Source of the DNA: Persicaria tinctoria
Taxonomy: Eukaryota > Streptophyta > Magnoliopsida > Caryophyllales > Polygonaceae
Length of the DNA stretch: 64,000 bases
Assembly: GCA_037127255.1 (NCBI GenBank)
Contig: JBANSL010000020.1
Span: 53,667,098 to 53,731,097, forward strand
Direction: 5' to 3'
Below are positions 11,775-23,400 of the stretch, one piece after another (position 1 is the first letter of the stretch; each line of letters opens with the position of its first letter). The position numbers and the translations under genes are program-made. The notes under the pieces were generated by a model. The model made no database searches, was not told the origin of the DNA, and saw only the letters and a program-made list of their open reading frames with translations.

Positions 11775-12073
11775 ATGGCTTGTTATCGTTTCGCAGTCTC
11801 ACTCTCCAACTGTTTAAAGCGGCCTCACCCCATCAATTTTCGCCAAAGATCTCTTCCTCAATTTCGTCCTTGTCTCATCCCTAGATTCGAGGTTGCAAGT
11901 TGAAACCCTCGATTTCAGTTCTACCAAACCGAATTCATGGAATTTAAAGCCAGGAATTCTTTTTGTTTTTTCTATCTTGCTGTTTTTGGATTTCAGTCTG
12001 CACACTGATTATCGATTAGGATTTGGTGTTGCAGGAGAAGCATCGATATCGATTCTTAGCAAGAGCGTCGTCA
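11775..12073 (+). other. Candidate transit-peptide extension of glyoxalase I
   Basis: Exon 11775-11891 (39 codons) plus 12035-12073 (13 codons) is in frame with the core start at 12074. The 52 residues have about a dozen Arg/Lys and almost no acidic residues until the junction, as in chloroplast or mitochondrial presequences. Translation from 12074 alone would give the cytosolic enzyme. Confidence 0.65.
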
Positions 12074-14826
12074 ATGGCGTCGGAACCAAAGGAGTCTCCT
12101 TCGAACAATCCAGGTCTTCAGGCCACTCCTGATGAAGCTACCAAGGGATACATCATGCAGCAAACTGTAACTCTCTCTTCTCTTTACGATTCTATCTGTT
12201 CTTAGTCATCGACTCATCGTCTTCTCTTCTTCTCAACAGATGTTTCGTATTAAGGATCCTAAAGTCAGCCTCGACTTCTATTCTCGCGTGCTTGGCATGT
12301 CGTAAGCCCTCTCATCTCTTCCTTTTTTTTTTGCATTTGATCTTGCTATCTACTGCCCGTTAGAAATCTATGAAAGTTAGCCCTATATGTCATTCACTGT
12401 ATGTATTTGATTCCACCATATTCGACTGACTATGTTTACTTGGAATTGGTGAATTGCATTTGGCAAAAGAAAACTTAGATGCAAACTAAACTACTCACAT
12501 ATATGTAAAAGAACCATAACACCAAAGGCATAGCACCAATTTAATTCTTCCCTGATTTTAAATTTCACATTAGCCAAAAAAAACACTATCACTAGTGATT
12601 GGCTTAAGATAACCGAAGCGTAATGGAATGGCTGATCTGTCAGCAAAAGTGGTCAGTGAAGGAGATATTGACCCCTGATCATCACCTTGCCAAGTTGTCG
12701 TTGTTTGATTGCGCATAACCAAGAAGCAAACGAGGCTCTTGTGATGCGAATGCCATGCAAGACAGCTTGACCTCCATCCCGATACTTCCTCAGTTCCTCT
12801 CTTTTGTAGCTGATTGTACACTTTCCCACACGGCCACACCTACCAAATAGATTCACCTCAGAGAAGTTTCAAGCTAGTCTATCGCACCCAAACATTTTTA
12901 TTGTCTGCACAGATGTCAAATACTCTGCAGGTAGCAGCCGAATTTCATGCAGGGAGTTCTGTAAAGCCTATTCTGCCCTCTTCTGTAGGGTTAGCCATAT
13001 ATCTCCAAAGAGCGACACACATTGCCACTATCCTTCCCTGACCAAAGAAAGTTCTGCATAATCGACTCAATTCTTAGTAGCACGCAGCACTTGTTTGGGA
13101 AAAATGGAACACAATGCAGCAGAAATTTTGTATACTCATCAGCACAGTTTGAATCACATCTTTACGTCCTGTGTATCCCTGAACTTTAGCAACCACTTTT
13201 CTTCTCCTTCAACTACATTATATATTTTAGAACATAGCTGAAGTATCTTATGCTCGTGAGTAACTATTTGTTAACATAGTAATATTTAGTAGTGTGAATT
13301 TGAAGATTCATTTTTAAAAATTTAAGCCGTTTTATCTTTATTTCCAGACTACTTAAGAGGCTGGATTTCCCTGAGATGAAATTTTCCTTGTACTTTTTGG
13401 GATATGAGGTAAAAGGCATCATCTATCTTTCTCTGTCTGGTACTTTTTAATATGTTTCATGCTCTCACTTTGCTACTCCAAGTTTTTTGTCTTATAATCA
13501 TTAGATGTTGATAGTAGGCAGGTCCTGAACCGTCCTGTCTGGCCAGTTCAATGCTCTCTTGCTTTCATGATTAAATGATTTGTTATAGTGAACTGCTAAG
13601 TACACACTAATATATGCATGGAGGCATTGTATTGTCGCTTGTGTTGACGATAATATTGTGGCGCTATTTTATGCATTATTGATTTCGGGAACGTACACCA
13701 TAAATTCACATAGTAGGGAAGCATTTTCATGTCCCATATCATCAAGCTTTGGGTAGCTCTGATGGAAGACTTTCTGATTCAGGATCCAGCTTCAGCTCCC
13801 AGCAGTCCAGTTGACCGGACTGTTTGGACGTTTGGTAGAAAGGCTACGATTGAGCTTACCCAGTAATTCTTTCCTGCCTCAAACGATCTTGCTAAAGTAT
13901 TCACCTACAATATGATCTTGTTTGTAATTTTTGGCATTTTGTGTGCTACAGTAACTGGGGTACCGAAAGCGATCCAGACTTCAAGGGTTATCACAATGGA
14001 AACTCAGATCCCCGTGGCTTCGGTATGTGGGCTGTTTTGTTCTAAATTGCAGCAATTCTGGTTGTTTCATGTACCTGTACTATTGTCTGTTTTAGTCGTA
14101 GATTATGCAGGTCATGACTCACAAGTCTCTGTATTAAATGCCTTAAGCAAAGTTCTTTCTTTTATGTTATATGTTCCATTGCCTAATAACTCTCGTAAAT
14201 CTCTCCAGGGCATATAGGAATTACTGTTGATGACATTTACAAGGCATGTGAGAGATTTGAAAGTCTAGGCGTGGAATTTGTGAAGAAACCTGATGATGGT
14301 AAAACTCTCAATTTTCAATGCATACATTTTTTCTTTCTTCTGTATCAAACTCCGTCTTTGAAAAATGATCCCCTTGATTTTCATTACCATCAGTAGACAA
14401 GCCCCCGAGAAAAAAAAATCCATACATTGTCAGATGCAATATAAATAGGGGCTTTATCTGTCTGATGGCAAATATGGAATTGCTCTAAACTCACGGCACA
14501 TGTTTTAGTTGATCATCCCTTAATGAGGTGGTTTTATGTAATCTCCATGGAGGCATCATTTGCAGTTTCGATTTGTTCAGAGAATGCCTATTTGGATATT
14601 CCTTTGGCTGCTGCACCGTTCCTTTGGTATTCTTAACCAAATTGCATTGCCCACCAAACCCTCAATAGGAAAAAAGACAGGAATATGAATACTCCTGATC
14701 ACTTTCCCTATCGTATTGTTCACAGGTAAGATGAAAGGGATAGCATTCATAAAGGATCCAGATGGCTACTGGATTGAAATCTTTGACTTGAAACTAATCG
14801 GAAATGTTACTAGTGGTGCTGCTTGA
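11775..14826 (+). CDS. GLX1: Glyoxalase I (lactoylglutathione lyase)
   Basis: Converts the hemithioacetal of methylglyoxal and glutathione to S-lactoylglutathione. Core exons, all with GT-AG introns: 12074-12166, 12240-12301, 13348-13408, 13783-13862, 13952-14022, 14209-14298, 14726-14826. They join to 185 residues from MASEPKES to SGAA. Motifs include [42 protein letters not shown] and [10 protein letters not shown]. Expected metal ligands by comparison with the human-type enzyme are Gln30, Glu96, His124 and Glu170. An upstream exon 11775-11891 joins in phase 0 through a GT-AG intron to 12035-12073 and reads into Met1, giving a 237-residue form with an Arg-rich, Ser-rich, acid-poor N-terminus ([16 protein letters not shown]...). 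I infer cytosolic and organellar forms from alternative starts. Length and motifs fit single-domain plant enzymes. Confidence 0.95.
12600..13075 (-). pseudogene. Degenerate LINE fragment in intron of glyoxalase I
   Basis: On the minus strand short open pieces in different frames resemble the end of a LINE reverse transcriptase ([11 protein letters not shown] near 13055; [13 protein letters not shown] near 12905) and then the zf-RVT linker ([16 protein letters not shown] near 12745). Many stops and frame changes show it is old. It accounts for much of the 1046-bp intron 12302-13347. Confidence 0.6.
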
Positions 14827-15045
14827 GAATGATATTTGAATTGATTCAGTCCAGGCGCCCCAAACTGTTTCTGGCTTGTTTTTGTTTTTCTAATCATCAT
14901 CAAGAATCAACACATTTGGTCAAAGTTGTGAGGTATTTGTTCAATGGTGCTCTAATAAAATGTGTGTTGCTTTACGTAATCTTGCAGAGTTCTTAAATTT
15001 GGTTACATAACATGGATTGCGTTAATTATTGGTGTGTGTTTCTAG
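14827..15045 (+). other. 3' flank of glyoxalase I
   Basis: Probable 3' untranslated region; AATAAA-like signals occur as TAATAAAATG near 14952. No other feature. Confidence 0.4.
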
Positions 15046-15171
15046 GTTATAAATTTGTCTTGTTTTGATTTGAAAACATCATTTGGTTGATTGCAGGGAG
15101 TACGGGAAGTTATAAATTTGTCTTGTTTTGATTTGAAAACATCTAAAGAAACTCGTTTGGTTGATTGTGGG
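15046..15171. repeat. Tandem 63-bp duplication
   Basis: The block GTTATAAATTTGTCTTG begins at 15046 and again at 15109. Both copies continue with TTTTGATTTGAAAACATC and a TTTGGTTGATTG end. The second has a small insertion. Confidence 0.85.
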
Positions 15172-16460
15172 TAACATGAATTCCCGTTAAATGCACCTTC
15201 AGAGAATTGGTTGGTTTGAATTTGGGTGTTTAAAAATATAAATAGGAAAATAAAAAAATACAAGAAGAAAATGTACAAGTTAAACTCGTGTTTTTTGGGA
15301 ACTCTCTCCAATTTGGATGAATTGAAATCTCTGATGAGTAACTCGTGTTTTTTTTTTTGTTCAATGAAACACATAAATTTATCATTTTTTTTTTGGATTT
15401 TTAACCTTCCTGAGTTTTTAACTAATTAATCAAATGATGATATTACCCTATCATATTATATGATATTATGTATTTCAATAAGAAATTGATATTTCTACAG
15501 GCTAAAATAGGAATGTCAAATTGTCAAGGAAGAAAGCTAGAAAGTATTTACATACATGAGTTTAGAGAGTGCATTAAATTGGATAACTTTGGTTGGATTG
15601 TCAAATTGGATAAGGTGTCTGCTACAATAATGTCATGTACTTCTAATTGGGCATTAAATTTTACCATTCATAAAAATGTTTATCTCAACTTATTTCTTTA
15701 TCCAGTAACATTTTTCTCTCTCTAGCAAGTCCAAGAGATTCATCATCTTCATTTTTTTTTGGAGAATTGAGATAGTTTTTGGTTCAAAGAGCTTCTCCAT
15801 AACATTCTTCAAAATAGAGACTGATGAAAAATATAGAGATCATTATCTAAATTTAGAGAAAACTTTATATATTTTGGAGTAAATTCTATAATGGGAAGTG
15901 GTTAGAATTGGGTCAAAAAATATTCAGAATATTTAACTTATAATTTTCTATTTTGGAGATTGTTTTAGGTAAGAGATTGGACATGCTCTCACAGCTACTA
16001 AACCAACTAATAATTGGGAAAAAAAAACTCAATAACTGTTCTTGGAATATTCTATTACATTTTGGGCCTTGGCTAATGGCTACTACAATGCGTGTATTAG
16101 TGTATAGCCTACATTTGTATCTCCCTAATTATAAATGATAATAGTCCATTTTTATATAATTTGTATAATCTCAATAATAAGTAAGGTTGTGAGTCTAAAC
16201 CCGGTGGAGTTGAATCTTGACATCTTTTCATGAATATTCATGGAGTTTCTCTCCATTATAAAATTAAATTGAGCATAAATTAATTAGAAGCAAAAATGAT
16301 AATAATTTTTTTTTTAAAGGAAAAAAATGTAATCATGTCAGGAATAGGGAAAAAAGGCATATAGTTATTTAATACGTATACGTACTGATATTTACTCCAT
16401 TTGATACTGAACATGATGGATCATTTCCCTGAATCATACTTTGTTAAAGATGGTACTTAA
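15172..16460. other. AT-rich intergenic, no gene seen
   Basis: Only short open frames with no recognisable motif, including 67 to 85-codon frames at 15226-15725. No element boundary was found. Confidence 0.45.
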
Positions 16461-16672
16461 TACTCTATTCGTTAATTAAAACTTATCGTTTATTATTCAT
16501 TCATATTTTTTTAATGATAAAAAATATAAAAAATATTAACATTTTTTTAAATTCATATTTAATTGTAATGAGTATTAAGTTTTTTAAAAAGTTAATATTT
16601 TATAAGCTTTGAACACATAAAAAAATGTGCATGAATAATAAAACGTCAAGTTTTAATTAACGGAGAGATTAC
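16461..16672. mobile_element. Stowaway-like MITE, diverged
   Basis: Terminal inverted repeats CGTTAATTAAAACTT and its complement AAGTTTTAATTAACG continue inward through TTTATTATTCAT / ATGAATAATAAA. TA dinucleotides flank both ends. It is about 210 bp, AT-rich and non-coding. Confidence 0.6.
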
Positions 16673-17764
16673 TGTTGCTTACATCTCCATCCATTAAAAA
16701 TTTGAGGTTAATTTGTATAATGACTTATTCCGAGTATATGTATGTATGTATAATTGAGGGGTGATGATTAAAATAATAATAAAAATAAATAGTGGTACAG
16801 GTTTTTGGTTAATCTTGAAGAAAATGCAACGTATTTTCTATCCAATTTCAGGACTAGCATTAAATTATAAGTGGTGTTGCCATCTCACGCATAAAACCCT
16901 CACAAGAAATTACAAAGAAAGTCATGTGAAAGATAAGATTACTACATGACATGACACTAAATAGGTTATTTAATTGGATTAAGAGAGCCCAAATAAGCCT
17001 AAATTACTTAATTAATAATTAATTAATTAATTAATTAATTAAGTAGAGTGAGGGATTGGGTCAAGGCAAAGCAAAAAAAGATTCTCCAATGTATATTCGA
17101 GTGGTGACGCCAATTAACACGTCGGCTGATGGCTACCACTACGAGAGTGCCGTGACAAATGAAAATTGTTTCACCCACTCATAAATTCACCTTAACATCA
17201 TCACAAAGACAAACCCTAAAAACCTTACTCACAAAATCTTGCAAATAAAAAAAGGGTTTCATTTTCATTGTTGTAAACAATTATCATATGAGGTAATGTT
17301 TGAGCATAGATTAAGACCCGAATTTGGATACTTGTACATGTTCAATTTTACCAAATGAATTTTTTCTCTGTTGTTAGACAAATGATTGGTATCTGTTATG
17401 TGCCGATATTATCGAATTAATAGATATTTTTGTTGAGAGAATGAAAGATGTGAAGAGATCAAAAGAGTCTCACATTGATAATATGAACAAAAAAGTTTTA
17501 GTATATAAGTCAGTGAGTTACTCCTCATATTGTCAATTGGTTTTAGGATAGAATGTTGTTCGACTTATGTACTAGACTCCAATAATTTTTAATAGGGTTT
17601 GAGCATGTAAAATCTCGGATGCAATTCAGTAAGAAAGTTAATTATATGAGTTTAAAATATTGTAAAAAATTTAGAATATGTTTAAGAAAATATTGTAAAA
17701 ATCTATTTTAGTTTTATTGGTTGAAAAACTTATAATTATAATATTGAGAACATCTCATAAAAAT
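16673..17764. other. AT-rich intergenic with (AATT)n and a possible old LTR
   Basis: An AATT microsatellite lies at about 17017-17042. The segment 17395-17590 contains AAAAGAGTCTCACATTG, a TATATAAG box and GTGAGTTACTCCTCATATTG. This arrangement resembles degenerate solo LTRs of plant Copia elements, but its ends are not clear. No coding region is seen. Confidence 0.35.
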
Positions 17765-18623
17765 GGGAAAATGGCATAAAACCACCCCTTAAATATGGCT
17801 CTTTGCAGAAAACCACCCCTTAAAATTGAAATTGTAGAAAAACACCCCTTAAACCCATTTTGTCTAAGAATCGCCACCCATAACCTTTTTTCCGTTAACT
17901 TGCCGTTAAAAACGGTGAAAAGTCATTTTTACCCCTCCCCTTTAATGTTATTTTAATGAGAGAAAGATGTATGAATGGAAATAAATTAATAAAATCTATT
18001 TATCCATCATGTTCAATGAGAAAAAAAGGTATTATTCTATTAAAAACATTAAAACTTAAAAGGGATGGATAAATAGATTTTATTAATTTATTTCAATTCA
18101 TACATTTTTCTCTCTTTAAAATAACATTAAAAGGGAGGGGTAAAAATGACTTTTCACCGTTTTTAACGGCAAGCTAACTGGAAAAAAAGGTTGTGGCCCG
18201 CGGGGATCGGGGAGTCCCCGCCCCATTGCCATCCCTAGTTGTGGGTGACAATTTACAGACAAAATAGGTTTAAAGGGTGGTTTTCTGCAATTTCAATTTT
18301 AAGGGGTGATTTTCTACAAAGAGCCATATTTAAGGGGTGATTTTCTGCCATTTCCCTAGGGGTGGAAATGGGGCGGGTTATGGGTGGATGAAGCCACTCC
18401 ATCACCCGCCCCGCGGGTAAATAATCTCACCCGCTCCACCCATCACCCGCAAACTTCTTCACCCTCATCCGCCCCGCGCGGGTGATGCGGGTGGAGCGGG
18501 TACCCAATGGGTGTAGGGATGATTTTTTGAGTAATTTGAAAGATGAATAAAAACTTAAAATTTAATTTATAAATACTACAAATATAAGTTCGTGGAATTA
18601 AAATATGTGTTATACACTCATAC

Positions 18624-20406
18624 TGTAAAGGCTCGGATTTTTAAATCCTAATTTTTGCGGAAAAAAAAAAAAATAAAGAGAGAATTAAAAATGAAATTAA
18701 ATCGGAATATAAAATTTGGCAAATAATTTCCGTCCTTTCACCTCAAAAACTCAAAATAATTATCGGATGGCAATATCCGTCGATTTTAAAAAAATCTAAT
18801 CGATCGAGAGAGCGAGAGTCGGAAAAACTAACGTTTGAGGACTAATTGCGGGATTCAAAATTTGCGTATTTGGAATTTATTTCCGGGTATTGTTTTAACC
18901 AATTTCACACCCTAACCTCACCCACTCCCTCCTACCTTACCCTGCAACCCGAACCCATCCCCTGCCTACTTCACCCCGTCACTTTCACTTGGTCACCATC
19001 ACTGTCGTCATCGTTCTTCACCATCACCTTAACTGATTCCCTCCCTCACTCTCCCGCTCCCATCGGTTCACCAACCCCGCTCCATTTTCATTCATCGTCA
19101 CCCTCACTCACAAGCATCATCGCCATCACCGTCTCTTGCTCACCATCTCCATCACTTCTTCACTCATCACCTTAATCGCCCTCCATCGATCACCATCGGC
19201 GCCAGCAGAAGCACCTCATCATCGCGAAGCCGAAGTCCGACGAAGCTAGCGATCCGTTGAGAGCTCACAGCACCACCACCGAAGCTCTTCCTCCCATGTT
19301 CGATCGCGAGCCATGTTCCGGTCCGACGATCCATCGGGAGCCTCCGACGACGCTCAGAACTCCGATCGAGAGCTCCGAAGTCGCGAAATTTCTCGGTGAT
19401 CTGTAACTTGCTTGCTTATACCTTGCTGCTTTTCGTCTTGCTGATCTGCTACTCCAGGTAAGTTCTTTGAACTTACTCATGATGGGCGCTCTATGCACTG
19501 GGTGTTATATAGTAGGCTAGTGTCCATGCACCATACGACTTAGAATCATGCTTAGGAGCTAAAATGAAAATCATATGATTGCTATATGTCCTTGCAAGAG
19601 AACGGCCGTTATCTGTGATAGTCCTAGAGTCTTTGCTAGGGTCATAGGGTAGCCCAGCCTCATCGGGTACCCTGGGTCAATCGAGTCTATATGAGCATGA
19701 TATGATAGCCCAACACCATCGGGCAAGCGATGATATGATATGATATGATATGATGATGCCGTGGGTTGTGCACCACCACGAGGAATTTGCTATGCTATAG
19801 CACCGAACTGGCCAGTGTCCGCCCTATCGGAAGGGGGGTGGAGGTACGAGAGGGACATGCCACTTGGCATTCTGTGTGGATCCATTTATCGCTTTCTGCA
19901 TTATATTAAACTGTCAATATATATACGTGATTTAATTTACGCATGGCATTACGCATTTCATCTTAAGAGTAGGATGCTTATTATATGCCTCTCAGAGTGT
20001 GTTTACATACGCGCATGAGTGACCTGATGATTGACCCAGATCCCCCTCATTTTTTTTAGATTCAGGTAATCACTAGCCGTTATCGTTGCTTATGTGGATG
20101 CTTGGCGGGTTCAGACTTTTGGCGTTAGATCGAGAGGTTGAGAGACCACCACACTTCCTCTCTTTTAATACTCCCTTTCGGATGGTATTTAAACTCAACC
20201 TTATTTTTGCTTTCGCTCGATTTCACGATTAGACTAAGGCAGGTATTTGATCTCCAATGGATCCGCGATCTTTAAGGGTTCGAAATCCCTTCTTTTAGTA
20301 CAAATATTTTGTTTTAAAACTCAACCCGTACCTGAATTGCAAGATCCGAACAAGGGGTTTTATCCCTTGAAACGTAACCCGGAAATCATAATTCCGGGCC
20401 GTTACA
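18624..20406 (+). repeat. 5' LTR of the LARD element
   Basis: 1783 bp, TGTAA...TTACA ends. A GATAT/ATGAT microsatellite lies near 19732-19756. A 109-codon Pro/Ser-rich frame (18846-19175) is conserved only because both LTRs are the same. Confidence 0.95.
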
Positions 20407-20410
20407 AAGA

Positions 20411-20422
20411 TGGTATCAGAGC
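20411..20422 (+). promoter_or_regulatory. Primer-binding site, tRNA-iMet
   Basis: TGGTATCAGAGC starts five bases after the 5' LTR. This is the standard complement of the plant initiator Met tRNA 3' end. Confidence 0.95.
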
Positions 20423-23400
20423 CCAGGTTGTGCAATTCGGGTACACAAGGGTCGAGTGTGTGTTTTGAAAACCGCCCACGAGTTTCAAGGACTTTTTGAA
20501 AAGGATTTAAAGGGGCAAAATGAATTTAAGGTGCTTAACTAAAATTGAACTAAGTAATGAACTCGAGTTGTAATAAAAAAGGAGAATCGACGAAACGGGG
20601 ACACGATTGGGTAGTAAAGGCGCTAGACCCCCCCTATTGGGTGTAGTTTGGAACGGTAGGCAAAATATTAGCTTGCTCTTTACAGAGGGTCCGGAAGACT
20701 CCAAGGAATTTGCACCAAGGTGGTTGGAGTGGCAAGTTAGGTAGGATCGCGAGGTTTTTGCCCCTCCGGTCAGTCGCTCCTCGAAGAGTGACATTAGATA
20801 GCTTTATGTGCTTTATATATTGAGACTGAGTACGATCTCCCTCGAAGGAGGTCATTATAATTGTCATTGACTAATTCTATGCTGAGTGCTTGATATGCTA
20901 AAGTCTGATTGGTATGCCTAACAATTAAATGTGTATCGACTGATCTGTACAAACGGGATAGTGGGAGTACCCTTAATTCTATGTGGTCAACCCAGCTTGT
21001 GTGAAATAGCCCTTCCACTATGTTTGTTAACCCTTTGACGGTTCTATCGAGTCTTTCTCCCGGATGTCAGTATCTTTCATGGGAATCGGGTAGGTAAACA
21101 CATTGCGTCAGAAACTCATGTATGTATATGGAGGTTGTCTGAGTGAGTATTGAAAGATAGTTCTTGATGTCATTTTGAGTCAAAAGTAAGGTGTTTCCGG
21201 GGTTGTCTTCCTTGATTCTTATGATGATCAACCGAGGTTTTCTTGCCACAAAGAGTCATACGTACCAAGGTCCCACGAGAAATAGGGGTGATGAGTCAGT
21301 TCGGGAAGGTCAATGGTTGCCCTTAGGGATTTCTGTCCGGTTGTAATGGTGACTCTCTCTGAACTGCATGGCATGATTTTGTAACCTCCTGCATGTATCT
21401 TGCAAAATGCTTATTTGTAAAATGTTGCTCATGTTATTACATCTGTGATTAGTTACATTGATCAAGTCTTGTGTTATGTCTCACTCTCTATCGTGATTAC
21501 GTTGCCATAGCATGCCTACTTGACTTATTGTATTAGTTGTACTAATGATTGATTGGAAGCGTATAAACCACATGATATAAACCTACATGATAATTGTTTT
21601 CTCCTGGGTTAGGTCCATGATAGTGTGATAAACTCTTCTTCGTATGAATGCCTGTAAATGATATCTTTAGCATACTAGTGGATGACGCCTTGATGCTTAT
21701 TACTTGTTTTATGACAAGAATCTACAACATGCCCATCTATTTTGTATTCATCAGATTAATGATTGTTGGTTGTTTGCACTTGATATTGTTGTGTGATTAG
21801 TTGCGTTGGATGGGGAATATGTGGTATAATTGAGTCTTGATGAATGCATGCTTTAATTTTTTTATGACCTCATGATGGCCATTGTGCGAGTCCAAGTTAC
21901 ACATGTTACGTGTCTATCCTCCCAGCATGCCCTACTCGGTATGTTGCACCGTCATACTACTGCATGAATGTAAATGTCATGTGTTAGGAAGCCGCATGAT
22001 TAATGTTCTCCCTGTAAATAGGTTCATGATAGTGTGATCGTTCAGTTCTTGTATCATGATAGGGTGACTTCCATACTTGATGATTATGTGTTATAACTTG
22101 ATGTCAACATGCCGTATATGACACGTAATTTCCAGTACATGTTAAGATGATGATCCTAAATGTAAATTCGTGGTTGTATGACATTTTGTACCCATGCTTT
22201 CCCCATTGCTTAGGTTCCGTGTTGCACCTTGCTTCCTGTCCTGATTATATGTCGCCTTCGCATGTCTAATTGACCTGTTGTATTGGTCGTACTAACGGCT
22301 GATTTGAAGCATGAATTGCATGATAAATGTATGTATATAGTTATTGTCTTCCCCTAGATTAGGCCCATGATAGTGTGCTACATTTCCCTTGTATGAATGT
22401 CGTAAGATAATTTTCCCTGCATGATTAGTCGATGTTACCCGTGGTTTGTTGACTAAATTAGTAGTTCAATTGTGATCATGCTATTTAACGTGATGTCTTG
22501 GTAAATGCATGCCTTATTAAAATGGTTGTTGAGTTGGAATACATACCTTGTATGCTTGTCATATTGCCAGTTGCGTAGGTTTGCATTATGCATTGCTATA
22601 TTCCCCTCATGCTTCTATATCGACGGATTATGTTCATAGGATTTCTTGCACATCGATGTGTTGGTCATTCAAGCGCATGTATGTATCGAATGTCATGTTA
22701 AGTCTTTAGTATCATGTAGGACCATTGGTTGTGACTTGTGCGAATTTATACCTTGCTTGCATTATTGTTGATTCCCTCTCGAGTTGGGTCTCTCATAGTG
22801 TGATCCTTCCCTCTTTCTATCACCTTGAAATATCTTACTCATGCAAATTAGATTGATGTTGAATTCGATGATCAGTTGCTTTATATGATGGTTTATCCTA
22901 GCATGCCTACATGTTATCGCTCGGGAGTGTTTCCCCTATTACCTTATGAATTCCTCTAGTGCTGGCATAGATGTATGACTTGGCACCTCGCATGATCACA
23001 CACCACGTTATATCATTTCGCATATGCATGACGCGTGAATGTTAGAATAAATTTAGTCGAGTTACCTTGATTGTGGTCATGATTCGTTATGTGCTAGTAG
23101 TATCATGTAGGGCTTATGATTTCCAATATGACTCGCTAAATGATTACATCTTTTACCTATTCTATGATATGATAACTATTGTACCCTTATATGTGCCCTA
23201 TGATGATTCGTTCCTAGCATGATTATAATCTATTGCACATGATGTCCATCTTGTTACTTTTGATGATGCCTCATGTTTCGTGAACATCCTGTTGAACCCC
23301 TTTTAATGACTCTTGACTATGCTTGTATCACATTATGTGTCGCTAGTATAATGTAGGACATGTGTTTTCTAAATGTATATCGTCGTATGATTACGTACCA

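Noticed and set aside
18846..19175. 109-codon frame repeated at 26123-26452
   Set aside because: Identical because it sits in both LTRs; low-complexity Ser/Pro/Thr product without a domain.
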